Shown: piece after piece, positions 1 through 6,229 of the stretch
Layout of the letters: every line of letters starts with the position of its first letter
How positions within the stretch are numbered: the first letter of the stretch is position 1
DNA from: JAFGUF01 sp040883315
GTDB taxonomy: Bacteria > Bacillota > Clostridia > Christensenellales > UMGS416
NCBI GenBank assembly: GCA_040883315.1
Contig: JBFLKU010000006.1
Coordinates: forward strand, 10,145 to 74,144
DNA length: 64,000 bases
Direction: 5' to 3'
Position numbers and translations under genes: made by a program
The notes under the pieces: model-generated
Databases searched by the model: none
The model's input: the letters and a program-made list of their open reading frames with translations, nothing else
What the model was told of the DNA's origin: nothing

Positions 1-24
1 GCATAAATATAAAGGAGTAGGACT

Positions 25-516
25 ATGAGAGTAAGTATTAAACAAAAAATCTTTTCTTTCGGAGATAAATTCTCGGTGAATGCTGAGGATGGAACACCTA
101 TAATTTTTGTAGAGGGCAAGGTATTTACAGTAGGCAACAAGCTGAATGTATACGATGCCAATGGAGACGAGCTATTTTATATTGAGCAGAAGCTTTTCAA
201 ATTGCTTCCTGAATACAGAATTTTTTCTGGCGGGCAGGAAGTTGCATTTTTGAAGAGAGAGTTTACTATACTAAAGCCAAAAATCAATATTACAAGTACC
301 TATGGCAATTTTTCTATTGAAGGTAATTTCATAGGCTATAACTTCAATATATTTAAGGATGGAAACGTGGTAGGAACTGTTAGCAAAAAGTTTGTGGCAT
401 TCTCAGACACATATACGCTGGATATCTTCGGGGAAGAAAATGTGCCGTTTTTAATCACTCTGACAATAGTTATAGACCAGATACTCCACGATGGAGACAA
501 GAAAAGCAGTTATTAA
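25..516 (+). CDS. LURP-one-related (LOR/tubby-like) family protein
   Basis: A 163-residue protein with no signal peptide or membrane segment. Short beta strands alternate with Gly/Asn turns across the whole length, and the start (KQKIFSFGDKFSV) and the repeated 'V/I-x-Q-K-L/I-F' phrases fit the LURP-one-related family (YxjI type), which adopts a tubby-like beta barrel. The biochemical role of the family is unknown; membrane-lipid binding has been proposed for related folds. An AAAGGAG site lies just upstream of the ATG. The gene stands alone and ends at a hairpin terminator shared with the convergent MFS gene. The family call is fairly secure, but no function can be assigned. Confidence 0.75.
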   Translation: MRVSIKQKIFSFGDKFSVNAEDGTPIIFVEGKVFTVGNKLNVYDANGDELFYIEQKLFKLLPEYRIFSGGQEVAFLKREFTILKPKINITSTYGNFSIEGNFIGYNFNIFKDGNVVGTVSKKFVAFSDTYTLDIFGEENVPFLITLTIVIDQILHDGDKKSSY

Positions 517-526
517 TAAAAACAGA

Positions 527-561
527 AGCCTGAGAACTAAATTGGTTCACAGGCTTTTTTA
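527..561. terminator. bidirectional intrinsic terminator
   Basis: An 11-bp stem with one mismatch (AGCCTGAGAAC with GTTCACAGGCT) and a 7-nt loop, followed by six T on the + strand. It sits between two convergent genes ending at 516 and 569 and can serve both. Confidence 0.85.
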
Positions 562-568
562 ATGCATT

Positions 569-1876
569 TTATTTTTCATCCAGCATTTTCGTCATGGCAG
601 GCAGATAAATAATCAGCACCGCGAGACGGAGAAGGCCGGAGAGAGAAAAGAGAATCTTGTATCTGTCCAAATCTATAAAAGCAAAATGAAAATTCACATC
701 TCCAAGAAGCTCTAGGAATACTCCGCCCGTAAGGTAACCAAGAACTGTGGCAATAGAGGTTATTACGGAGTATATAGCTATATACATTGTTCGATTGTCT
801 TGAGGCAGAGTGCTGATTAGCATTTTCTGGGCTGTAGTATTTATTCCTATTAGGGTCATGCCGTTAAATATTGAAAACAGTAAAAAAGCAACTATACTTC
901 CTTTGGTAGAAAACAACATTATCATCGGTATTATAGATGATACAACGCCTGCACGAATTAATACATGATGTGTGCCGGATTTATCCAGAGCATTCCCCCA
1001 CATTGGAGCAGCGAAGAAAGCTACTGAGTTAAACGCTATCTGCCCAAAAACAGCAACCTTTATAAAAGAAAGCTCCAGTGCTGTAAGTGCATAAAGATTG
1101 TAGAAGGCTACAGAAAGGTTTAGGGTGAATGCCCACAATGACCAGAAGATTATATATCTTCTGAAGCCGGCAGAAGCGAAAGCCTTTTTGAAAAATGCTT
1201 TCAGAGGTGGGCGAGGCGCTACATTCATGGGTATATCTGTTATAAAAACAAATCCAAGTATATCTATAATTCCAGCTACTCCTGCAATTGCAAAGACTAT
1301 AGCGAAAGATTCATACGACGTATTATTATTTAGATATATAGACACCAGCAAAGTGGCAGTGACTGATACGATAGTGCCTATAGACTCTCTTAGCCCAAAA
1401 TATCTTCCTATCATCTGTGGTGGTATAAGGTCGCCAATCCATGAGAAGAATCCAACTCCCAGCATGCTATTGGCGATTGATGAGATTATCATGAAGAAAA
1501 GTATATAGTATACGGCATTAGAGCCGTTGTTGGCTAGAACCAACAGAGGCACAAGCCCTATAGCCACCCATGAAAGCCTGGCGACTATTCCGCACGCAAT
1601 GAATAGTGACTTTCTCTTTTTGGTTTTTTCCAATATTATAGATGCTGCTATCTGCAGGGCGTTGCCAAAGATAGGCAAAGCAATAAGCAGGCTGTAGAAA
1701 AAATCACCCGCACCTAGCTTGTCTGCAAATTTTGTGATAGGTACGCCTGTGGTTATAGGAAAAAATATATAAAAAGCCGCAAAGGAAAAAATAGTGATAC
1801 TAATGTCCTTGCGGCGTTTTTTGTCTAAATTAAAATTGTCGTATAGTGATTTGACTGGTCCTGAGTATCTTGACAT
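569..1876 (-). CDS. MFS transporter, substrate unknown
   Basis: A 435-residue polytopic membrane protein with about 12 hydrophobic segments and the two-halves layout of the major facilitator superfamily. A basic loop (KTKKRKS) follows the second or third helix, where MFS carriers hold their cytoplasmic motif A, and 'IGRYFGLRES' resembles the loop of permeases in the same group. The substrate cannot be inferred. The start has an AGGAGG site seven bases upstream and lies 85 bp after queT on the same strand, with its own promoter (1927-1954) and a leader hairpin (1893-1920). It could be an efflux pump or an uptake permease. Confidence 0.8.
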   Translation of the reverse strand: MSRYSGPVKSLYDNFNLDKKRRKDISITIFSFAAFYIFFPITTGVPITKFADKLGAGDFFYSLLIALPIFGNALQIAASIILEKTKKRKSLFIACGIVARLSWVAIGLVPLLVLANNGSNAVYYILFFMIISSIANSMLGVGFFSWIGDLIPPQMIGRYFGLRESIGTIVSVTATLLVSIYLNNNTSYESFAIVFAIAGVAGIIDILGFVFITDIPMNVAPRPPLKAFFKKAFASAGFRRYIIFWSLWAFTLNLSVAFYNLYALTALELSFIKVAVFGQIAFNSVAFFAAPMWGNALDKSGTHHVLIRAGVVSSIIPMIMLFSTKGSIVAFLLFSIFNGMTLIGINTTAQKMLISTLPQDNRTMYIAIYSVITSIATVLGYLTGGVFLELLGDVNFHFAFIDLDRYKILFSLSGLLRLAVLIIYLPAMTKMLDEK

Positions 1877-1892
1877 TTAAATCGAGCCTCCT

Positions 1893-1920
1893 GAAAGTAC
1901 AAAGATGATACTTTGCTTTC
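1893..1920 (-). promoter_or_regulatory. leader hairpin before the MFS gene
   Basis: In the short leader, GAAAGCAAAG pairs with CTTTG-TA-CTTTC: two 5-bp helices separated by a 2-nt bulge, with a 6-nt loop. It ends a few bases before the AGGAGG site. It may stabilise the mRNA or modulate ribosome access; no known riboswitch is recognised. Confidence 0.4.
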
Positions 1921-1926
1921 ACGCCG

Positions 1927-1954
1927 ATTATAATACAAGATGCAAAAAAGTCAA
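1927..1954 (-). promoter_or_regulatory. sigma-A promoter of the MFS gene
   Basis: TTGACT and TATAAT separated by 16 bp on the minus strand, inside the short gap after queT. It gives a leader of about 45 nt, so the MFS gene need not depend on queT transcription. Confidence 0.65.
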
Positions 1955-1961
1955 TTGTTTT

Positions 1962-2465
1962 TTATAACAATTCTTCATTGTCTTTCTTTAAAACTTTTTT
2001 GAGCACTAGCAGAAGCAATATTCCCAAAACATAGCATGCTATCACTTGGCCTGCACCTACTTGCAGCATTAGGATAGGAAGAGAAATGGGAACCTGCACA
2101 ACATAGTATAGAAGCAGCCCTACGACCACTGCATTTACTACAACTGGCGGCAAAGGAACCAAGAAAATGTGTTTTCTCAGCTTGTATGATAGCCATGCAG
2201 CTACAAGCGTGGCTAGAGAGCCGAAAATAATATCCAATATACCGGCGCTCAATCCTAGCATAGTACCAATTGTATTTGTAAGTATGCAGCCAATAAAAAG
2301 CCCGGGAATGGCACTAGGAAACAATGCTGGAAGCACTGTTAAAGCCTCTGAAAACCTGATTTGAATGGGCCCGTATGATAGTGGCGCAACAGCAAGGCTG
2401 ATGGCAGTATATGCAGCAGCAATAAGGGCTGCTTGCGTTATATATCTGGTATTTATTTTTTTCAT
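1962..2465 (-). CDS. queT: QueT family queuosine-precursor ECF transporter S component
   Basis: A small protein of 167 residues with about five hydrophobic helices. It has the QueT (COG4708, DUF988) signature near the N-terminus: 'YGPIQIRFSEAL' followed by 'LFPSAIPGLFIGC'. QueT is the substrate-binding membrane subunit of an energy-coupling-factor transporter for preQ1 or a related queuosine precursor; it needs the shared EcfA/EcfA'/EcfT module, which is not in this window. The start chosen is the ATG at 2465, served by GGAGA; an in-frame ATG twelve bases upstream overlaps that site. The precursor-inserting genes queA and tgt lie at 45171-47446, consistent with salvage. No preQ1 riboswitch could be recognised in the leader. 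Confidence 0.88.
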   Translation of the reverse strand: MKKINTRYITQAALIAAAYTAISLAVAPLSYGPIQIRFSEALTVLPALFPSAIPGLFIGCILTNTIGTMLGLSAGILDIIFGSLATLVAAWLSYKLRKHIFLVPLPPVVVNAVVVGLLLYYVVQVPISLPILMLQVGAGQVIACYVLGILLLLVLKKVLKKDNEELL

Positions 2466-2521
2466 GCTATTCTCCATATGATAAAAAGTATAATTACGGC
2501 ACTAAAATAAAGTGCGGAATA

Positions 2522-2550
2522 AGAATATCATAAAGAGGTTGATTTATCAA
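2522..2550 (-). promoter_or_regulatory. promoter of queT
   Basis: TTGATA, 17-bp spacer, TATTCT on the minus strand. Its -35 box forms one arm of an inverted repeat shared with the divergent promoter at 2554-2581. Confidence 0.55.
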
Positions 2551-2559
2551 CTGTTGATA
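2545..2559. promoter_or_regulatory. inverted repeat linking two divergent -35 boxes
   Basis: TATCAAC-T-GTTGATA, a perfect 7-bp inverted repeat. One arm holds the -35 box of queT and the other the -35 box of the GNAT-GtrA gene. It may be a regulator site or just two back-to-back -35 hexamers. Confidence 0.4.
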
Positions 2560-2581
2560 TTTAAAGGGGTTATGTTATAAT
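2554..2581 (+). promoter_or_regulatory. promoter of the GNAT-GtrA gene
   Basis: TTGATA, 16-bp spacer and an extended -10 (TGTTATAAT). The leader before the ATG at 2604 would be about 15 nt. Confidence 0.65.
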
Positions 2582-2603
2582 ACCCAAAGAGAAGGTACTG
2601 CTT

Positions 2604-3557
2604 ATGGATTTGATGAAAATTGATATAATTAAAGATAGCATAAGGCTTCGACCTATAAGGATGCAGGATAAGGACGATATATATGCAGAATTCACCGATG
2701 AAGTGGTGGAATACATGCTGCCAAATACGCCCAAAGACATAGATGAGACTATTGAGTTTATCGATGTTTCTATTGCTACGATGGAGGCGGGGTACAATAT
2801 ACAGCTTTGCATTGTAGACGCTGAAACAGATGAATTTTTTGGCTGCATTGGTCTGCACAGAATAGACAAGGATATCCCTGAATTTGGCATATGGCTGAAA
2901 AAGAGTGCCCACGGGAAAGGCATAGGCAAAAAGAGCATAAAAATGCTTTATGACTTTGCCTGTGAAAACCTGAAACACAAATACTACAAATACCCTGTGG
3001 ATGAGAGAAACATACCGAGCAGTAAGATACCGGAATTTCTAGGCGGCGAGATAGCCGAACATGAAACATATGACAGAGAGGGCAGAGAGCCGCTGCGTGT
3101 GGTGGTGTATAAAATCCGTGCAAACAGGAGAAACCCTATGATAACGAAGGCAAAAGAAGTCTATATAAAGTATAGACAATTTATTTTGTTTTGCGTAGTA
3201 GGGGCAATGAACACTATAATTACGCTGGCTGTATTATACGTACTGAATAGTATTGTAGGACTAAATCATATATTAGCATCTGATATTGGATATTTGTGCG
3301 GAGTGGTGAATGGATACATATGGTCTACGTTTTTAGTATTTAAAAAGAAAAAAACAGTAAACAATGCAGTTAAGTTTATAATAGTAAATCTCATTGTGCT
3401 TTCTGCAAATACAGCGCTTATGTATTTGTTTGTGGATATTATAGGAATGGAAAACTCGCTTAATTTAGGGAAACTGCCGGCACAAGCAATAACAATATGC
3501 TTTACGATGGTCATGAACTTTTTGCTAAATAAGTTCTGGACATTTAAGGAAAAATGA
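2604..3557 (+). CDS. GNAT acetyltransferase fused to a GtrA-like membrane domain
   Basis: One uninterrupted frame of 317 codons with two parts. Residues 1-175 are a GNAT N-acetyltransferase of the RimJ/RimL kind ('IRLRPIRMQD' start, acetyl-CoA loop HGKGIG at 103-108). Residues 179-317 are a GtrA-like domain with four membrane helices (start 'YRQFILFCVVGAMNT', end 'NFLLNKFWTF'), a family linked to flipping of polyprenyl-linked sugars in cell-surface glycan synthesis. At the join an AGGAG site lies seven bases before an in-frame ATG at 3138, so the GtrA part may also be made alone. A fusion through loss of a stop codon between two adjacent genes would explain this. Each domain call is firm; joint function is unknown. 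Confidence 0.8.
   Translation: MDLMKIDIIKDSIRLRPIRMQDKDDIYAEFTDEVVEYMLPNTPKDIDETIEFIDVSIATMEAGYNIQLCIVDAETDEFFGCIGLHRIDKDIPEFGIWLKKSAHGKGIGKKSIKMLYDFACENLKHKYYKYPVDERNIPSSKIPEFLGGEIAEHETYDREGREPLRVVVYKIRANRRNPMITKAKEVYIKYRQFILFCVVGAMNTIITLAVLYVLNSIVGLNHILASDIGYLCGVVNGYIWSTFLVFKKKKTVNNAVKFIIVNLIVLSANTALMYLFVDIIGMENSLNLGKLPAQAITICFTMVMNFLLNKFWTFKEK
3124..3140 (+). promoter_or_regulatory. internal ribosome site and start of the GtrA part
   Basis: Within the fused gene, AGGAG is followed by seven bases and an in-frame ATG at codon 179, exactly where the GtrA domain begins. It would give a free 139-residue GtrA protein. Confidence 0.55.
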
Positions 3558-3626
3558 CATATAATATGCAGGCAGTATAATAAAAAATTATGTTTTATAA
3601 ATGCAAAACAAGACCATAAAAAGCTG

Positions 3627-3655
3627 TTGACTTGTAAATTATATGGTGTTATAAT
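3627..3655 (+). promoter_or_regulatory. strong promoter of the rpmG-secE-nusG-rplKA operon
   Basis: TTGACT, 17-bp spacer, TATAAT: a near-consensus sigma-A promoter. Transcription should begin near 3661-3663, giving a leader of about 115 nt before rpmG. Confidence 0.85.
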
Positions 3656-3660
3656 GTTAG

Positions 3661-3693
3661 CGGTGTCTTTTCAGAGAAAAGAGACCGTTTTTT
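3661..3693 (+). promoter_or_regulatory. terminator-like hairpin at the very 5' end of the operon leader
   Basis: CGGTGTCTTTTC pairs with GAAAAGAGACCG (12-bp stem, one mismatch, 3-nt loop) and six T follow. It begins where the transcript should start. It may be an attenuator, a 5' stabilising hairpin, or the end of an upstream transcript. Confidence 0.55.
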
Positions 3694-3778
3694 AATGAAA
3701 GAATTATTTCTTTTTATCTTTACAGTTTTATATGATATATCGTTGTATCATTAAGGCATAGAAAGGACTTGAATAACA

Positions 3779-3928
3779 ATGCGTGTAGGAATAACTTTAG
3801 CATGTACAGAATGCAAACAAAGAAATTACGAAACAAAGAAGAACAAGAAAAACAATACAGACAGAATAGAGCTGAATAAGTATTGTCGTTTTTGCAAAAA
3901 GCAAACATTACACAGAGAAACAAAATAA
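3779..3928 (+). CDS. rpmG: 50S ribosomal protein L33
   Basis: A 49-codon gene beginning MRVGITLACTEC. It has two CxxC pairs (C9/C12 and C36/C39), so this is the zinc-binding (C+) form of L33, a small basic protein of the large ribosomal subunit near the E site. Length and sequence are normal for the family. GAAAGGA precedes the ATG at a slightly long spacing. It is first in the operon with secE 23 bp downstream, the usual order in Firmicutes. The 5' leader carries a strong promoter and a hairpin. Confidence 0.95.
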   Translation: MRVGITLACTECKQRNYETKKNKKNNTDRIELNKYCRFCKKQTLHRETK

Positions 3929-3951
3929 TTTTATTACGTTAGGATGTAATC

Positions 3952-4194
3952 ATGGCAAACACAAAAGTTAAGAAAACAGATAAGAGCAAGAAAAAACGCG
4001 GATTTCTAAGAAGAATCGGTCATTTTTTCAAGGAAGTTGTAAGCGAACTGAAAAAAGTAACTTGGCCTACAAAAAGAACAGTTGTATCATATACAATTGC
4101 TGTTGTAGTATTTGTAATCATTATGATGGTTATCGTATTCTTTTTAGACCAAGGTGCAACAAAAGTATTTGACCTTATAGGCAAAATACAATAA
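3952..4194 (+). CDS. secE: preprotein translocase subunit SecE
   Basis: An 80-residue single-span membrane protein. A lysine-rich N-terminus is followed by the amphipathic SecE helix 'FKEVVSELKKVTWPTK' and one membrane helix at about 47-67. SecE clamps the SecY channel of the Sec translocon. The length is typical of the short Gram-positive form. AGGA precedes the ATG. It lies between rpmG and nusG as in most bacteria. Confidence 0.96.
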   Translation: MANTKVKKTDKSKKKRGFLRRIGHFFKEVVSELKKVTWPTKRTVVSYTIAVVVFVIIMMVIVFFLDQGATKVFDLIGKIQ

Positions 4195-4326
4195 TTCTGT
4201 TATATTTTGATACTTGTTTTCATCAAGCACTATTTAAAATTTGCTTGCTGCAGATAAGTATTGGCTAGACTTACACATGAGTTGAACTACTGGCAAAGGA
4301 GGCAAGGGTACTATATCCCTAATGTT

Positions 4327-4857
4327 ATGACAGAAAAAGATAAAGGCGCTTGGTATGTAGTTCATACGTATTCAGGTTATGAAAATAAAGTAAAATCCAA
4401 CTTGGAAAAGGCCATCGAAAACCAAAACCTGCAGGATCAGATTTTTGAAATCAAGGTTCCTATGGAGGAAGTTTTGGATGTAAAAAACGGCAAGAAAAAG
4501 CTTGTGATGAAAAAGGTCTTTCCGGGCTATGTGATGGTTAAAATGGTGATGAATGACGACTCTTGGTATGTTGTGCGAAATACAAGAGGCGTGACGGGCT
4601 TTGTTGGCCCAGGTTCAAAGCCTGTTCCTTTAACTGATGAAGAAGTAGTCACCATGGGAATGGAGCGCATTCCTATCAAGCGCACATTCGAGGTGGGCGA
4701 CACCGTGCGAGTGATAAAGGGTGCACTGGAAAACTTCAATGGCGTAGTAGAGGAAGTATTTGAAGACAGGCAAAAGGTGAGAATATCGGTTTCTATGTTT
4801 GGTCGTGAAACGCCAGTGGAGCTGGAATTCTTCCAAGTAAAGAAAATAAAAGACTAA
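4327..4857 (+). CDS. nusG: transcription termination/antitermination factor NusG
   Basis: A 176-residue protein with the NGN domain ('WYVVHTYSGYENKV', 'FPGYVMVKM', 'VRNTRGVTGFVG') and a C-terminal KOW domain ('FEVGDTVRVIKGALENFNG'). It binds RNA polymerase and affects pausing, Rho action and coupling to the ribosome. The frame stays open to a TTG at 4261, but the family begins about eight residues before WYVV, which fits the ATG at 4327. The nearest strong Shine-Dalgarno (AAAGGAGG at 4295-4302) is 24 bases upstream; a small AGGG/CCCT hairpin between them could shorten the gap. The start is therefore likely but not certain. Confidence 0.95.
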   Translation: MTEKDKGAWYVVHTYSGYENKVKSNLEKAIENQNLQDQIFEIKVPMEEVLDVKNGKKKLVMKKVFPGYVMVKMVMNDDSWYVVRNTRGVTGFVGPGSKPVPLTDEEVVTMGMERIPIKRTFEVGDTVRVIKGALENFNGVVEEVFEDRQKVRISVSMFGRETPVELEFFQVKKIKD

Positions 4858-4867
4858 AATGCATATT

Positions 4868-4886
4868 ACACTTTTTTAAGTGTTTT
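4868..4886 (+). terminator. weak hairpin after nusG
   Basis: ACACTT and AAGTGT flank four T and are followed by TTTA. It is a weak terminator or attenuator between nusG and rplK; read-through is expected. Confidence 0.35.
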
Positions 4887-4889
4887 ATA

Positions 4890-4960
4890 GTGGGAGGGCT
4901 GGTTGCTCACAGGCTCGTCATTCTGAGAGCGATGTCAATCTGACACCCGATTAACCACAA
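4890..4960 (+). promoter_or_regulatory. candidate autoregulatory leader of rplK
   Basis: GTGGGAGGG near 4890 can pair with the CCAC at 4955-4958 just before the AAGGAGG site, enclosing further stems. A related GTGG...ACCACA box recurs before rplA at 5421-5448. Its position fits L1-type feedback control of the L11-L1 operon as known in E. coli; L1 binding here is inference. Confidence 0.5.
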
Positions 4961-4978
4961 TATAAGGAGGACAAAAAA

Positions 4979-5404
4979 ATGGCAAAGAAAGTAATGGGTC
5001 TAATTAAATTGCAAGTGCCAGCTGGAAAAGCATCTCCGGCACCACCAATTGGTCCGGCTTTGGGTCAGCATGGTGTAAACATCATGGGCTTTTGCAAAGA
5101 CTTTAACTCAAGAACATCTCAACAAGAAGGTTTGATTATCCCTGTTGTTATCACAGTGTATCAAGATCGTTCATTTTCATTTATCACCAAAACACCACCA
5201 GCTGCTGTTTTGATAAAGAAAGCATGCAACATCAAGAGCGGTTCAGGCGAACCACACACAAAAAAGGTAGCAACAATAACACATGCACAACTGCAGGAAA
5301 TCGCAGAGCTGAAAATGCCAGATTTGAATGCAGCAAGTGTTGAAGCAGCTATTTCTATGATTGCTGGCACAGCCAGAAGCATGGGTGTAGTAGTAGAAGG
5401 ATAG
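4979..5404 (+). CDS. rplK: 50S ribosomal protein L11
   Basis: A 141-residue protein of normal length. The N-terminal domain shows the proline-rich loop 'GKASPAPPIGPALGQHGVNIM' region, where thiopeptide antibiotics act, and the C-terminal RNA-binding domain ends 'AGTARSMGVVVEG'. L11 forms the GTPase-associated centre with 23S rRNA. An AAGGAGG site precedes the ATG by eight bases. It is followed by rplA after 60 bp. Its leader carries a candidate autoregulatory stem. Confidence 0.97.
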   Translation: MAKKVMGLIKLQVPAGKASPAPPIGPALGQHGVNIMGFCKDFNSRTSQQEGLIIPVVITVYQDRSFSFITKTPPAAVLIKKACNIKSGSGEPHTKKVATITHAQLQEIAELKMPDLNAASVEAAISMIAGTARSMGVVVEG

Positions 5405-5420
5405 TACAAATTTACAACTT

Positions 5421-5454
5421 GTGGAAGGCACAAGCCGATATTACCACATGGAGG
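5421..5454 (+). promoter_or_regulatory. candidate autoregulatory box of rplA
   Basis: GTGGAAGG and ATTACCACA flank a short loop directly before TGGAGG. GTGG can pair with CCAC, or CTTGTG can pair with the nearby CACAAG, so two exclusive folds are possible. The box resembles the one before rplK. Confidence 0.45.
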
Positions 5455-5464
5455 ATATGTTGAA

Positions 5465-6157
5465 ATGAAAAGAGGAAAAAAATATCAAGACAGCGAAAAG
5501 CTGATTGAGAACTTAAAGTTATACGACACAGAAGAAGCTGTTGATTTAGTATTGCAGACTGCAAAGGCTAAATTTGACGAGACAATAGAAATATCTGCAC
5601 GCTTGGGAGTAGACCCAAGGCACGCAGACCAACAAGTTAGAGGCACAGTAGTGCTGCCAAACGGTACTGGTAAAGAAGTTCGCGTATTGGTTGTTGCCAA
5701 AGGCGACGCTGCCAAAGCAGCAGAAGAAGCTGGTGCTGAGTACGTAGGTGTGGAAGAATACCTAGAAAAAATCGAAAAGCAAAACTGGTTCGATTTTGAT
5801 GTTATGATTACAACACCTGATATGATGAGATTTGTAGGAAAGTTGGGTCGTGTATTAGGACCAAAAGGACTGATGCCAAACCCAAAATCAGGCACAGTAA
5901 CACCTGATGTTGCAAAAGCAGTTGAAGAAATCAAATCTGGTAAAGTTGAATACCGTGTTGATAAATCTGCTATATGCCACGTTATTATCGGCAAGGCATC
6001 ATTCGGAAAAGAAAAGCTTGTTGAAAACTTAAATACTCTGATGGAAGCTATAGTAAAGGCAAAGCCTTCTGCAGCAAAGGGTACTTATCTAAAATCTTTA
6101 GTAGTATCATCTACAATGGGCCCTGGAATCAGGTTGAATGCTCAAAAGTTCATGTAA
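5465..6157 (+). CDS. rplA: 50S ribosomal protein L1
   Basis: A 230-residue protein matching L1 over its full length: 'GVDPRHADQQVRGTVVLPNGTGK' in domain I, 'LGRVLGPKGLMPNPKSGTV' in domain II, and the C-terminal 'SSTMGPGIRLN'. L1 forms the mobile stalk at the ribosomal E site and represses its own operon in other bacteria. TGGAGG precedes the ATG. Unlike the common order, rplJ and rplL do not follow: a terminator at 6186-6211 ends the operon and a MATE gene comes next. Confidence 0.97.
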   Translation: MKRGKKYQDSEKLIENLKLYDTEEAVDLVLQTAKAKFDETIEISARLGVDPRHADQQVRGTVVLPNGTGKEVRVLVVAKGDAAKAAEEAGAEYVGVEEYLEKIEKQNWFDFDVMITTPDMMRFVGKLGRVLGPKGLMPNPKSGTVTPDVAKAVEEIKSGKVEYRVDKSAICHVIIGKASFGKEKLVENLNTLMEAIVKAKPSAAKGTYLKSLVVSSTMGPGIRLNAQKFM

Positions 6158-6185
6158 AAGAAGATTTAATTTATTTTTCAATTGG

Positions 6186-6211
6186 AGGGTTGTCTTTGGG
6201 ACAACCCTTTT
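6186..6211 (+). terminator. terminator of the rpmG-rplA operon
   Basis: Perfect 9-bp stem AGGGTTGTC / GACAACCCT, 5-nt loop, then TTTT. It separates rplA from the MATE gene. Confidence 0.85.
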
Positions 6212-6229
6212 AACATTATAGGAGCATGT

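Noticed and set aside
2466..2521. preQ1 riboswitch in the queT leader
   Set aside because: There is a GCAC/GTGC hairpin, but neither the preQ1-I core nor the second hairpin of preQ1-II can be aligned convincingly. A covariance-model search would decide.
4261..4326. N-terminal extension of NusG from a TTG
   Set aside because: The added residues match nothing in the family, and the stretch includes the only strong Shine-Dalgarno for the region.
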